Positions 45,600 to 56,291 of a stretch of 64,000 bases of DNA are shown here, in pieces (within the stretch, counting starts at the first letter, position 1; each line of letters begins with the position of its first letter). Position numbers and translations under genes: made by a program. Origin of the DNA: Clarireedia homoeocarpa (lineage: Eukaryota > Ascomycota > Leotiomycetes > Helotiales > Rutstroemiaceae); NCBI GenBank assembly GCA_001465935.1, contig LNKV01000002.1:1922001-1986000 (forward strand). Direction: 5' to 3'. The notes under the pieces are model-generated. The model had not been told where the DNA came from. It saw only the letters and a list, made by a program, of their open reading frames with translations, and ran no database searches.

Positions 45600-46685
45600 C
45601 TAAGCTGCAGCTGCGACACTCTCCGGGATGAGCGCATATTCAGTCTCGCCCGTCTTCTCGAATTCCGCCATATCCAATGCAACAATGACACTATCACGGA
45701 CGACTTGCTCCTTGTCGTTCAAAAACTTCTTCAAGATATCCTCAACTCCGTCCTCTTCACCAAGGCTACCTAAAGCCTCTGCAGCCTCATGCCTGACCAT
45801 ACTGGCTTCCTCTAGGTTGCTAAGCGACTCAGTGAGAGCAGGAATTGACGCCGGGTGCGACAATTGCCCGAACACAAACGCGATCTCGTGTCTAAAAAGT
45901 GCGGATGGATCGTGGAGTCCTTTGGCAAGAGCTTGGACAGCAGGGACAGCAGTGGGTAGATCTGGAGGCGAGGCAAGGTCTCGAAGGCCGAACATGGCTC
46001 TGTATCGTAGGAATAGAGGTTGTTTAGTGTCCAATAATTGTTCCTCTAACTTCTCCACCGATTGTGACTTGGATTCCTCGATCGTGGGTGCTGGGTCGAT
46101 CGATGCGAAGTCCCTAATGTCGCAAATTCGTAAGCAAGTTGTAAAAGCGCATGGTATATATAAGCAAAAGAACAATGTAACTACTCACGACTGTCTCAAC
46201 TTCTCCTTTTTTCCCTCTTCACTAATCTCCCACTCAATCCTATCCACTGCAATCTCGCACGTCTCCCTAACCACCTCCGCCTCCTCACCATCATCTCTCC
46301 TCTCCCTCAACAAGCCCAAACTTCCCTCATCACCCAACGCAGCCAGCGCCTCTGCAGCCTCGTGCCTGCACATGGAGTCTTCATCGCGATCTTGGAGCAC
46401 CCCGCGGAGGATCGGCGCAGCAGCAGCATTCCGCGTTTGGCCAAGACAGTAAGCAAGCTCGTGCTTGAGGAGTGCAGAAGGAGAAGTAAAGGCTGCGGCG
46501 ATGGCTTGTATGGCGGGAAGGGTAGATGAAGTATTGGGGATACAGGCTAGATGCTTGAGGGAAAAGAGGGCGCGGAAGCGAAGGGCGAGCGGGGAGCTTT
46601 CGCTACAGAGGGTTTTGCGGAGGGTGAGGACGGTGGGATCGACTGTGGCGACCTCAGGAGCAGGAGAAGTTGCTGATGGCGCCAT
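45600..46685 (-). CDS. lia1: Deoxyhypusine hydroxylase LIA1
   Basis: This enzyme hydroxylates deoxyhypusine to hypusine on translation factor eIF5A, the last step of the only known hypusine pathway. The spliced protein is 336 aa from exons 46189-46685 and 45600-46113. It is an all-helical HEAT-repeat protein with internal two-fold symmetry. The four His-Glu pairs that bind the di-iron centre are all present: KHELAYCLGQ, RHEAAEALAALG, RHEIAFVFGQL and RHEAAEALGSLG. The first ATG after a short open stretch is at 46685. The intron is 46114-46188 (GTGAGT...TTAG). It fits the translation-linked genes around it (tRNA-Gln, GlnRS), though linkage need not mean co-regulation. Confidence 0.96.
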
Positions 46686-47034
46686 GTTGTTCAAATTGGT
46701 TTATGAGAGAATCTATAAAAAGGTGGCGATAAAGATTGTGTTAAAAGAGGAATCTGGAGGACTCATTAAAGAGTTGGTGCCATCAAACTGTTGGTGGCAT
46801 AGGCTAGGGGAAAAAAATTCAAAGACATAAATCGCGGGGTTCAAGGGTGTTCAAGGGTGCTCATTGATGAATTACGTAATGTAACTGGTCCCCGCCTGTT
46901 GCCGCTCTATCTATCTTCCTACAATATCATGCGCAGAGGTAACTCTTTCTTTTTCCAAGAACAAAAGACATTTATCTCCCTAAACTATCGAGAACATGAT
47001 ACAAGTGATATCGGTTGGTAGGAGCTCAGGATGC
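46686..47034. other. LIA1 upstream region
   Basis: 349 bp between the LIA1 start and the Pol III terminator of the tRNA unit. A short direct repeat (GTTCAAGGGT, 46839-46858) is seen. Nothing else supported. Confidence 0.5.
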
Positions 47035-47048
47035 AAAAAAAACAAAAA
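47035..47048 (-). terminator. RNA polymerase III terminator of the tRNA-Gln unit
   Basis: On the minus strand a T5 run (47048-47044) is followed by G and a T8 run (47042-47035). These are the first runs of four or more T after the tRNA body, so the primary transcript should extend about 55-65 nt past the tRNA 3' end. Confidence 0.75.
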
Positions 47049-47049
47049 G

Positions 47050-47091
47050 TGTTCTACAACCCAGATTTGAACTGAGCATTTAAAGAACCTT
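47050..47091 (-). other. tRNA-like acceptor/T-arm remnant in the tRNA-Gln 3' trailer
   Basis: Directly after the tRNA, the minus strand reads AGGTTCT (47090-47084), a short spacer, CTCAG-TTCAAAT-CTGGG (47076-47060) and GTAGAAC (47057-47051). The middle is a perfect T-arm shape: five pairs including one G:T, and a loop fitting TTCRANY. It also fits a Pol III B box. The outer parts repeat the tRNA acceptor ends GGTTCT and AGAAC. It looks like a tRNA-Gln copy that has lost its D and anticodon arms. Confidence 0.55.
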
Positions 47092-47101
47092 CTTTGACGA
47101 A

Positions 47102-47172
47102 GGTTCTAATAGGAATCGAACCAATATCTCCGGAATCAGAATCCGACGTGCTGACCATTACACCATAGAACC
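47102..47172 (-). tRNA. tRNA-Gln (anticodon CUG)
   Basis: The 71-nt gene folds into a full cloverleaf. The acceptor stem is GGTTCTA/TAGAACC (7 pairs), the D arm GTG...CAC, and the anticodon stem TCGGA/TCCGG around loop TTCTGAT with CTG at 34-36. The T loop is TTCGATT with B box GGTTCGATTCC, and TGGTGTAATGG serves as A box. There is no intron. One flaw is seen: the T stem ATTGG/CCTAT has a U:U mismatch at 51-63. The gene lies about 440 bp beyond the stop of the glutaminyl-tRNA synthetase gene, on the same strand. A nine-pair hairpin could form between its 3' acceptor strand plus trailer (AGAACCTTC) and GAAGGTTCT at 47092-47084. Confidence 0.93.
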
Positions 47173-47612
47173 GTTAATTGTGTTTAGACATTCCTTAATG
47201 ATTAATATATTGCATTTTAATTATTGCGAATATCAACAAAGTTATTTTAAATGTTTGAACATTTTTGAAAAATGGAAATACGGAATACTAACAAACGACT
47301 TTTTCATCGTTTAAAGACCCCGTTTACCCATTCATAACGTATCAGTTCTTGGAATATTTTTGGTTTGGAATTCGGGAAAGCATTGCGAGTGGACAATGGA
47401 AAAGCTGCAATCTTCTGAGGTCATTGGTAGCGACGTGAACAGCTATGTGAATTCAATGCCTTAATACGTGCCTGTAATATGCACATAGTAAATTGTACGG
47501 TCTTGCTTCACCTGCACTGGAAATCATCTAATGTTTAGATCTCATCATTTATTTTACTTTCTGGTATCTCAAAAGACTCGTGCTCCTTCAGTCAAAACGA
47601 TTCACTCATTTT
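47173..47612. other. Spacer between GlnRS stop and tRNA-Gln
   Basis: 440 bp, AT-rich, expected to hold the GlnRS 3' UTR and polyadenylation signals and the tRNA 5' flank. No gene seen. Confidence 0.5.
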
Positions 47613-49576
47613 TTACTTCCCAGCATCCTCCTTCAGACTGACAATGCGATTGAGCACGACCTTATCTTCGGTGGAATCCGAATCCATTGCCTACAAAAGT
47701 TAGTTATGACTTTATCACGTGAACGAAGTTACATACCATATATGCCACGCGCATGGCCTGGAATCTAACTGATTCTGGGCCTCCTTTGCCCAACTCTGAT
47801 TCACCTGCAGCCTCCGGCCATGGGGCCCTCTTTCTGACTTCGTCGAAGCCAGACTCAATCATCGCATGTGGCCATATTTCCTCGCTATTTGGGTTGATAT
47901 CGTTGAGAAAACCGCCTTCCGCATCATCTGGTTTCTCGCTCTTGAACAACGAGTTGAAAATCCTAACCTCAACATTCCTTGATCCTTCCGCAACCCAGTG
48001 GATGTAAGTTTTTGGCTTCTTGCCCTCCTTATCATAAACCGCCCTGATTTCCGTAACCTTGTCTCCGTCTTTCGAGAACGACACAGCTTTAACAGGATAT
48101 GGGATCTGAAGAAGACCAACGGACTTGCCAGGTGCGAGGCGGAAATAGTCTTTGCTGTCTTCTTCTCGGAAGTCGCTCCTCTCAATATAAACGGTCTTGG
48201 TTAATTTGACCTTGTGTGTGCCCATCGCAGGAACTTTGGGGGAGAATGGGATTTCGAGATCCATTTCCTCTGCATCCTCGATGACGACAGGTACTGGGTC
48301 CAATACCATCATAAGACGTGGCACTGTAAGCTCCAAGTACTTGCGTACGGTCTGATCGAATCTAGCAAGCTGAATGTTTGTTGGAGCAGTGGTGACACCT
48401 AGTTCGTTGATGAATTCCAGAATTGCTCCAGGCGGAACACCCCTTCGCTTAATCCCAATCAAAGTGTATAGCCTTGGATCATTCCATCCTCTGACATATT
48501 TTTCATCGACCAGCTTCTTGAGTTTTCGTTTTGATAGCACAGTTCCGGTTATGCTTAATCTACCGTATTCTCGCTGCATTGGCTCATAAACTTTCAAAGT
48601 GCGATTGAGCCATTCATATGATACTCTCGATAGGATGAATTCAGTTGTGCAAAGTGAATGTGTGATGTTCTCGAAACTATCGCATAGACAGTGGGTGAAA
48701 TCGTAGGTTGGGTAGATTTTCCATTTTGCACCTGTTCGATGGTGTTCTGCATCCAAGACTCTGTATGCAGCAAGGTCCCACATCTGAGGATTCCCGTCTT
48801 CGATATTCTGCTTCATGCGCAAAAATGCCTCTCTCGGCTTGTATTCGCCATCACGCATAGCTCTAAACTTCTTCAAATTTTCCTCAACTGACTGGCTCGC
48901 ATGTTCACATCGGAATCGTGGACCTCGAGCCTCACCACCACGCTGAGCTTTGATCTCAGCATCTGAAGATTTGGTCAGTATCTGATTTACAGTGTTTAAG
49001 TCCATAGGCAGTCTTACCGCCGCAATGACAAACATAAGCTCCATCTAGCTTGATGAGTTCTTCAGCCTTCTCGTAGAGCTTGTCGAAGTTATCGCTAGAG
49101 TATGTAATTTTGTAAGGCTTGAAGCCAAGCCATTCCACCATCTCTTTAATTGCTGTAAAGTATTTCTCCTCCTCTGCCTCAGGGTTTGTATCATCGTATC
49201 TCAAATAACACTCGCCGCCGTGGTGTCTAGCGAAGCCAAAATTGACTGCAATGGCTTTGGCATGTCCAATATGTAGATAGCCGTTCGGCTCAGGAGGGAA
49301 TCGAGTATAGACAGGTTTCATTGGCCGCTCTTTGTAAACTTCAGCAAGGAATCCCTGAGAGAAAATGTTTGTTGATTCGGTGGGTTTTGAATCTTCAGGT
49401 TTCGACTTCGGATTTGATGAGGTTTCTTTTGGCGGTGCGTCAGACTTTGCTTTCGCCTGGGCAGCTTTCTTTGCACGTTTCTGCAATCTCTTCTTCAGTT
49501 CTGATTTCGAGATCATTTCACCCGTCTCCTCATCTAGTTGGAGCTTGGCCGCCCCTTCAGTAATTGCGTCCGCCAT
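47613..49576 (-). CDS. gln4: Glutaminyl-tRNA synthetase
   Basis: It charges tRNA-Gln in the cytosol. The spliced protein is 620 aa from exons 49018-49576, 47737-48962 and 47613-47690. The class I motifs are RFPPEPNGYLHIGHAKAI (HIGH) near residue 90 and VLSKRKL (KMSKS equivalent). Between them GECYLRYDDTNPEAEEEKY marks GlnRS rather than GluRS. The anticodon-binding beta-barrels follow (VPAMGTHKVKLTKTVYIERSD). The last 26-codon exon gives the conserved end STEDKVVLNRIVSLKEDAGK. The N terminus has a Lys/Ala-rich charged stretch but lacks the ~200-residue domain of yeast Gln4, as in other filamentous fungi. It diverges from the macro-domain gene, and its cognate tRNA lies downstream. Confidence 0.96.
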
Positions 49577-50373
49577 GGTAAAATAACAACCACGAAAAAG
49601 TCGGTATCGACGAAAACAAGAAAGATCACTTTGATTTATCGTCTAGCAAACTCCTGTCAATAGCAGGAGCTCTTTTAATCTAGATGTGCTTGCTGGAGAA
49701 AGTTTGGATGGAGGGGTCAGTGATGGTGGGGAGTGAGTCAAATAGATCTCAGCCTTCCGACCCAACCTTGCAAGGGCTGTGTGGGCTAAGTAACGCAGCT
49801 TGCCCAGCCACTGTTGTGGCTCGAACGCAAACATCCCTTTCTCTGAAATCACTTATTCTCCCCTTGAATACAAATTATTGACCTGAGCAAGGGCAGCTCT
49901 CATCACATGGGAAAGTTCAACAAGGCTAAAACAAGGAGACTGCCAGAAGAAGAATCTACACAACCTATTCATGGTGACTTCTAGGTATTTCAAAATCAAC
50001 AAGTCCAATTGCGACGGCATCCGTAAGATCCCTTGACGTGCTACATTTGGCCGAATGTTGAATCTCATGAGGGTTGCTGTTTCATTGGGAGTCCTTCGTG
50101 CCTGACTCAAGAGACCATGGCCAAATGTGTAAAGTAAAAAGGGAGGTAGACTCGGTAGAATAGAGTAAGTAGCTTTCTTCCTAGGACGGGACAGCGACCA
50201 GGAATGGGTGCTTAGTCAAATATCCTCCCTCTTACGTAGTTCGTGGCTCTACGCACAATCTGTTTTGATAAAGCCACGACTTGGGAGCTATGGTAGCCTT
50301 GAGCTCTAGCTTGTATCTCTAACCTTCAATCACATCGCCACCAACAATAGCCATACCATTGTAAAAAGAGCTC
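49577..50373. other. GlnRS / macro-domain bidirectional promoter
   Basis: 797 bp between two divergent starts. Short open frames (49643-49852, 49853-50110) have no recognisable features. No clear known motif. Confidence 0.5.
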
Positions 50374-51294
50374 ATGAACGGCATCAGAAGAGCCATGTCA
50401 AACATATCTGCCGCTGAGATTCCAACCGTCTCACTTCTTTATCGTTTAAAGAAGTTGACTCCTTACAAAGCCGACCCAGCCAGCGAAATCGCCCCAACTC
50501 CGAATCAGTCCTTCAATGATCGTATCGGCTTAATTCAAGGCGACATCACGAAGCTAGCAGTTGATGCGATAGTAAATGCTGCGAACCGGTCATTGCTTGG
50601 AGGAGGAGGAGTCGACGGCGCTATACACAATGCTGCAGGACGTGGCTTGCGCAATGAATGCCGAAAGCTAAACGGCTGCAAAACTGGATCCGCCAAGATT
50701 ACAGACGCGTACAATCTACCATGCAAGAAGGTTATACACGCGGTTGGACCGGTCTACGACTCAAATGATGCAGAATACTCCGAAACAAACCTGCGCGGCT
50801 GTTACCAGACTGGTTTGGAGTTGGCTGTGGAGAATAATTGCAAAAGTATTGCTTTCAGCGCTATTAGCACTGGGGTTTATGGCTATCCTAGTGACGAGGC
50901 GGCACCCCTTGCGATTAGGACGGTTAGAGATTTCCTAGAAAGTGAGGAGGGCTCAAAACTAGAGAAGATTATCTTCTGCACATTCGTGGACAAGGATGTG
51001 GCTGCCTACGAGAAATGGCTTCCGTGAGTTTCTCCTCTTTGGCCGTCCAACTTGGTAAATTAACCACTTGCATTTGCTAGACGATTCTTCCCCTCTACCG
51101 AACCAGAAGCCGATGACGATTGGGAACAAGTTACTGAAAGCGAGTCCGCAGAGAATGGATCTGTGTTACAAGAGACCGCCGAGAAGACAGATGCAAGCAA
51201 GGTTGAGCTTCCTGAAGTTCCAACTCAAGATCCTGGTGATGATGCGGGACATGCATCGAAGAAACACAAGTCTGGAGATGATGAGAAATTATGA
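50374..51294 (+). CDS. Macro-domain protein (ADP-ribosyl-hydrolase-like)
   Basis: Macro domains of this MacroD/YmdB-like type bind ADP-ribose and remove it from proteins, or deacetylate O-acetyl-ADP-ribose. The protein is 287 aa from exons 50374-51023 and 51081-51294. The domain spans about residues 45-217, with the signature order IQGDITKLAVDAIVNAANRS, LLGGGGVDGAIHNAAG and AISTGVYGYP. The asparagine of NAAN and the GGGGVDGAIH loop, both catalytic in MacroD proteins, are intact. An acidic disordered tail of about 70 residues (EPEADDDWEQVTESES) ends in a basic-acidic KKHKSGDDEKL. The start at 50374 is the first ATG; a second in-frame Met lies eight codons on. Confidence 0.92.
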
Positions 51295-51613
51295 ACGATT
51301 TACATGAAGTTGGAGAATTGGAGGGAGTTTGGGTGGCTTTTTAGCTCGAGGAAATCAGATTACGAATGATACCAGATTGCAGAATATAGTATTGAACTTC
51401 TATCTACCCCTCCATGCCCCGCTACCCGGTAGAGTTCCAAGCCCCGCTACGGCTTGCCCCGCTTTACCGCACGCTAGGTGACAATCCCTTAATAGTCGGA
51501 TTCTGGGTCGCAACATCGACAATAGCAAACCTAAAAAAAGCCGCAAGATGCGTTAGATCGGAATTTATATCGACTACTTGCCAAATTTATTAGTCCTTAT
51601 TATAGAGTTGAAC
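51295..51613. other. Short intergenic region before METTL16-like gene
   Basis: 319 bp. A near-repeat of CCCCGCTA(C) occurs around 51417-51460. No gene seen. Confidence 0.45.
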
Positions 51614-53209
51614 ATGTCGGTGCCGCGAAATATCTACCAAGAAGATGTGGATTTCGCACAGCTAGCTCTGCAAGATCCTGATTTTGCTAAAATGTAGGTT
51701 CTGCCTCTTTCATCTATGACTTTGTGTTTGGAGATCTCTGCCCATTGTTCATCTTAGCCATATATCCAATACAGAAATTTGCTTTCGTGCGCTGAAGTTT
51801 CTTGCAGCTTGAAGCCAAACGGCCAATTGGATTTTAGTGACCCAAAATCAGTTCAGCAACTCACAATCTCATTATTGAAGAGAGATTTTGCGTTGAAATT
51901 AGAGCTTCCAGATGATCGACTTTGTCCACCTGTATGTTTTGCTTTTACCACTTCATTCGGTGCTGATACTTACGCGTAGTAGGTTCCGAACCGGTTGAAC
52001 TACATCCTATGGATACAAGCTCTTCTCGATACGTCAAGCAGGACGTTTTTAGAGACTTATGAGCCAGAAAGGGGTATTCATGGACTTGATATTGGTACGG
52101 GTGCTAGTTGTATTTACCCATTGCTGGGATGCGCCCAGCGGAGTACTTGGAGATTTACTGCTACAGGTATACATTATGGCTACTCTGCATTCTTGTGGCG
52201 ATGCTAATGTCGTATTCAGATATCGATAGCAAGAGCTTGGAGTTCGCTCGGCGGAATGTTCAGATGAATGGTCTGGATGATCGAATACATGTGCTTCAGA
52301 CACATGCAAGTAGCACGATGGTTCCTCTGGATGCTATGAAAATGGCCAGGTAATTCATATCTACCGAATTTATGATGGATACTCACTGTTCCCAAGTATC
52401 GACTTCACTATGTGCAATCCTCCATTCTACACGTCAAAAGAAGATCTAGTATCATCGGCTTCATCAAAGAAAAGACCGCCCTTCACAGCTTGCACTGGTT
52501 CGGAAACAGAAATGGTCTGTGATGGGGGAGAAGTTGCTTTCGTCTCGCGAATGATTCAAGACTCTTTGGTATTGCGCGAAAGAGTGCAATGGTATACTTC
52601 GATGTTGGGGAAGTTTTCCAGTATTGCCCAAATCATCGAGCAACTAAAACATGAAGGGATTGACAACTACGCAGTCACGGAGTTTGTGCAAGGAAATAGG
52701 ACGCGAAGATGGGCAGTCGGCTGGAGCTTTAGGGACTTGAGACCCAGTATGGTTGCATCTCGTGGGTGTAGTAGTCTACAGAAGAGTTTACTGCCAGTCC
52801 CGGTAGAGCAAACAATCGACGTAAGTATGTTCGCAGGCAGACTTTACGGCTGCTAATTGATGTATAGATGAGAGGAATCGATAAAGTTGTAATTGCATCC
52901 CGTATCAACCATGTGTTAGAAGAACTTCCCATTCACTGGACCTGGAAGCCAGATGTTTCTATTGGAATAGGATTCTGCGATAAGGCTGTATGGTCACGAG
53001 CTGCAAGGAGACATAGACCTGATACCTCGGATGAAGCCATGATGGAAGATATTGTTATGGATAACATGAAGTTCGGTTTTAAGGTTTGCTTGCTGTATCC
53101 CATAGAAGAGATTGCTAGCATGAAAGTCGTCATTAGATGGCTGAAAGGACATGACAGTATACTTTTTGAAAGTTTCTGCGGGATGCTCAGAAGGAAGATA
53201 CAGACGTGA
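51614..53209 (+). CDS. METTL16-type RNA N6-adenosine methyltransferase
   Basis: METTL16 proteins methylate U6 snRNA at the ACAGA box and some structured mRNAs. The spliced protein is 427 aa from exons 51614-51693, 51808-51931, 51983-52166, 52220-52349, 52397-52820 and 52868-53209, all in frame. The start block RNIYQEDVDF...LKPNGQLDFSDP, then LPDDRLCPPVPNRLNYILWI, matches the family. The SAM-binding motif is GLDIGTGASCIYPLLG. The catalytic NPPF motif is present as CNPPFYTSKEDL, and GSETEMVCDGGEVAFV follows as in orthologues. The C-terminal vertebrate-conserved extension is absent, as usual in fungi. An alternative acceptor at 51778 would add about ten residues in frame, but ILKPNGQ from 51808 fits the family better. 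Confidence 0.93.
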
Positions 53210-53989
53210 TCGGGTTTTCAAGGCGATGTAATACTCGAGGAAGTTATTGGTCGAGTAGGTACATCACGACGAAGAAATAATGGCATTGCACTTGATGAAG
53301 CGACGATCGAAGGAAGGACGTGGACGTGCCTACTAGAACTAAGTACATATCTCTTCTGACCAAGAGCCGAAGACGAATTCCCGGTACGAGATAAATTGTT
53401 AGGAACAATAAGGAAAATGCCAACAACATGATTCAGATGATGCTATCTCGGGGAATCCGAAACTGTGAACTGTGATGAAAACCCCTGAGTCCATAGCGGT
53501 GCTGGTGGTCTTTGAACTTACTAATTTGTCTACTGTAACTTGCTCAGCCTCGTCCGTCACCTGCAACAACCAAACATTTCGCGCACACCCCGCTTCATGC
53601 TTCTTCACGCTTAGAACTACCCGCATCAACAATACGATACTCGAGTACCAGATAACGGATCTCTAGCATTTTATGTGATTTTGAATTACGCAGCGTTATT
53701 CCCATATCATTGCAGGTTTCGATGATTTTCGGTTTTATTCGTTCTTCACACCACAGTCGAGTCCTTTGGAGTTGGACTACACATTTTGGTTGTTCAAACC
53801 TTAAGCTGTCGCACCAACCTCTCCCTAATACTTTCATAGTCCATCACAGCTGCACAGGGAATTCTACGAGTCATTTGAATTCGCCATTGAACTCGATAAT
53901 TCGATAGATATTCAGCTGTCTGATCTCAAATCTGGAGATATTGAATTGTATTCATCTACCTCTATCTTATCACGATCCGAAAAGCAGCG
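53210..53989. other. Intergenic region upstream of the 2EXR gene
   Basis: 780 bp. Several short open frames on both strands lack recognisable content. No gene supported. Confidence 0.5.
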
Positions 53990-55006
53990 ATGTCGAAAGT
54001 CAGCATATCGAGTACGCTTGAACCTACAGTTCCCAACGACAATGCGACGACCATCTATCCGACTCCTCAACCCGCACTTCCATCAAAAGGCAAACGAAAG
54101 ACAATTAGCAAACTATCGTCAAATCTCACATCCAAACTCACTCGCCGTTTTCCACTTTTCTCCAACCTCCCCACCGAACTCCGTCTCATTATCTGGAACG
54201 CAGCAATACCCGACCCCCTGGTTCACGAACTCTACCCCAGCTGTCCGACCTCTTCGCCCTACAACTTCAAAACCAAACTGCGCTCGAACCGGCGGCAGAT
54301 CCCTTCTCTCCTCCACACCAACCGCGAAGCCCGCAATGTCGCTCTGGCGCACTACCGACTAATGTCATACGACCCGCCGCCCGTCAGCGAGCCGCGCGAA
54401 GCCGTCGCTGGCATAACGCCCTTCTATTTCAATCCGTCAGTCGATACTCTATTCCTTAACTGCGTAGCGTCGATATTCCTCGACGTGCGGTGGTTCCTGC
54501 TCGACGAAACGCCCAAATCGATAGCACCAATGAAAGGCTGGAGGAACGTGGCGCTAGATAGTCTGCACATGCGCTTTGTCGCGGTGGTGGCGAGCGATCT
54601 ACCGACGCCGCAGCATCGCATCCACGAGCTGTTTCCGGACTTACAGAGTTTGAGTATTGCAGTGGATAGCAAGAATAGTGCGAGGAGAAGGTTGCGGGCG
54701 AGCTTGAGACCGGGGCATGGGACGGAGTTGGTGGATGTGGAGAGGGATGATGTCGATGGGAGTGAGGAGATTGAGGGCTATTTTGAGAAGGACTTTGGGT
54801 TGGTGGGGAGCGCCGTGATGGGGAGGGAGGAGGAGGGTGAGACGGAGGATGATCGGAGAGAGGATGCGGAGGAGAGACCAGAGCTGAAGATGTGTAAGGT
54901 TAAGAGGGATAGGTTATATGTTGGGTTAAAGCAGGATTTGATTTATTCGTATGTGGGAAGTTGTCAGTTCCTGAGGACTGTGAGGAGGAGGATATTCAGG
55001 AGGTGA
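53990..55006 (+). CDS. 2EXR-domain protein, unknown function
   Basis: This intronless 338-aa protein belongs to the fungal 2EXR family, expanded in plant-associated ascomycetes. The domain starts at about residue 54 with FSNLPTELRLIIWNAA. It continues with SLLHTNREARNVAL and ends with FYFNPSVDTLFLN, the three family blocks in order. A basic Ser-rich N terminus precedes it. The C-terminal third has an acidic low-complexity stretch (REEEGETEDDRREDAEERPE) and ends Arg-rich. Molecular function of the family is not established; F-box-like protein binding has been suggested from the LPxELR motif. The decayed copy at 9711-10107 shows the same blocks. Confidence 0.88.
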   Translation: MSKVSISSTLEPTVPNDNATTIYPTPQPALPSKGKRKTISKLSSNLTSKLTRRFPLFSNLPTELRLIIWNAAIPDPLVHELYPSCPTSSPYNFKTKLRSNRRQIPSLLHTNREARNVALAHYRLMSYDPPPVSEPREAVAGITPFYFNPSVDTLFLNCVASIFLDVRWFLLDETPKSIAPMKGWRNVALDSLHMRFVAVVASDLPTPQHRIHELFPDLQSLSIAVDSKNSARRRLRASLRPGHGTELVDVERDDVDGSEEIEGYFEKDFGLVGSAVMGREEEGETEDDRREDAEERPELKMCKVKRDRLYVGLKQDLIYSYVGSCQFLRTVRRRIFRR

Positions 55007-56291
55007 TGAGACGATTTTCGTATCGCAAAACGACAAAACGATAACGTTGACAACAAGAACGACAGAGTGTACAACTGGTTGAAAGGCATGGGATACTCGG
55101 AGGCAGAACAATCAAGGGCAAGGCTAGAAACAACACGCTCAAGCGGAATATCATAACGAAGACGGAAGCAGAACAGGCGTAGATAGCGAAGGAAAGCAAA
55201 TCGAATGGAAGCAAATGAGCCGAATCAGCATAGCTACGATGAACGAACAACACGAGAACGAAGCCAGGAGTAAGAACGACCCAAAAAACAGAATCAAAAA
55301 GAAGCAATAAAATACATGAACAAACGAACGGCAAATGGAAAGGAAATGGGTGTTGGGAATGATATCATGGGCGCAGTGTTATGAAATCGGGGAGTGGGGC
55401 GCAGGACTTTCGGGCTTGCAATGGGAAATTATGTCTGCGGGATGGGATATATCATGGTGCAATTGGTTGGGATGGCATGGAATGGGAACATACTTTGGGC
55501 GGAACACTCGAATGGAGGAAAAATACTGGGAATCTCGCCTTTCCATCTGTCTCCTTTTTCTTTTTCAATTCATTCTTTTTTTTTTACTTTTTTTTCTTCT
55601 ATTTTTTTTTATTTTTTTTTTTTTTTACAATTTATTTCTCATCATACTCATCGTACTCGTCCTCGTACGTTGGTCGGTATGCCAGTGGAGTGTGCGTGTG
55701 GATAGATGGATGGAGATAATGGGCTTCTACGAGAGGAGGCATGGCATGGCATGATAGGGAGAAACGAATGGGCGTGGGTGTCAAGTGTTCGTTTGGGGGA
55801 AAACAAAGCTCCAGTTTCTTTATTACAGGTTACCAAGTACCAAATACCAGATCTCATGAGGTCCAGTCACGGCATAGTCTAATCTAGTGCGAGTATGAGG
55901 TTAGATAGCATACGTACGTACGCTAAGGAGTAGAGAATACAGCCGAATTACCAGTGTCAGTTAGTAAAGTTGCCGCCTAGATGGTGATATCTAGCCGTTC
56001 AGTATATACACGATGGGTGCACAGCTTGTGAATGTTGAAGTCAAATACTTGAGAGCTTGGATAGACAATCGGTTTTGCTGTACTGTACAGGTCCTGTAAA
56101 CCCATGCATTGTATTTTGTGAATCTTACTGAATGCTAACTATGTTCAACGCATGCGTACATGATGATATTCTCCTGCTTCAATCGCTCTTATATCATATT
56201 TGTTCATGTCAACTGATTTCATTTATTTCATTCATGACTTCATATCTCCATTCTTCCCTTCTATCCCCCCTCCTCCATAAAACCAAACCTC
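55007..56291. other. Convergent intergenic region with long poly-T
   Basis: 1.3 kb between the 2EXR gene and the GLTP gene stop. A T-rich tract with short interruptions runs from about 55556 to 55627. No gene seen; open frames there are low-complexity Phe runs. Confidence 0.6.

Noticed and set aside
51779..51807. Extra in-frame codons before METTL16 exon 2
   Set aside because: The CAG at 51807 gives the family-typical ILKPNGQ junction. The upstream acceptor adds a Cys/Ser-rich insert not expected in the family.
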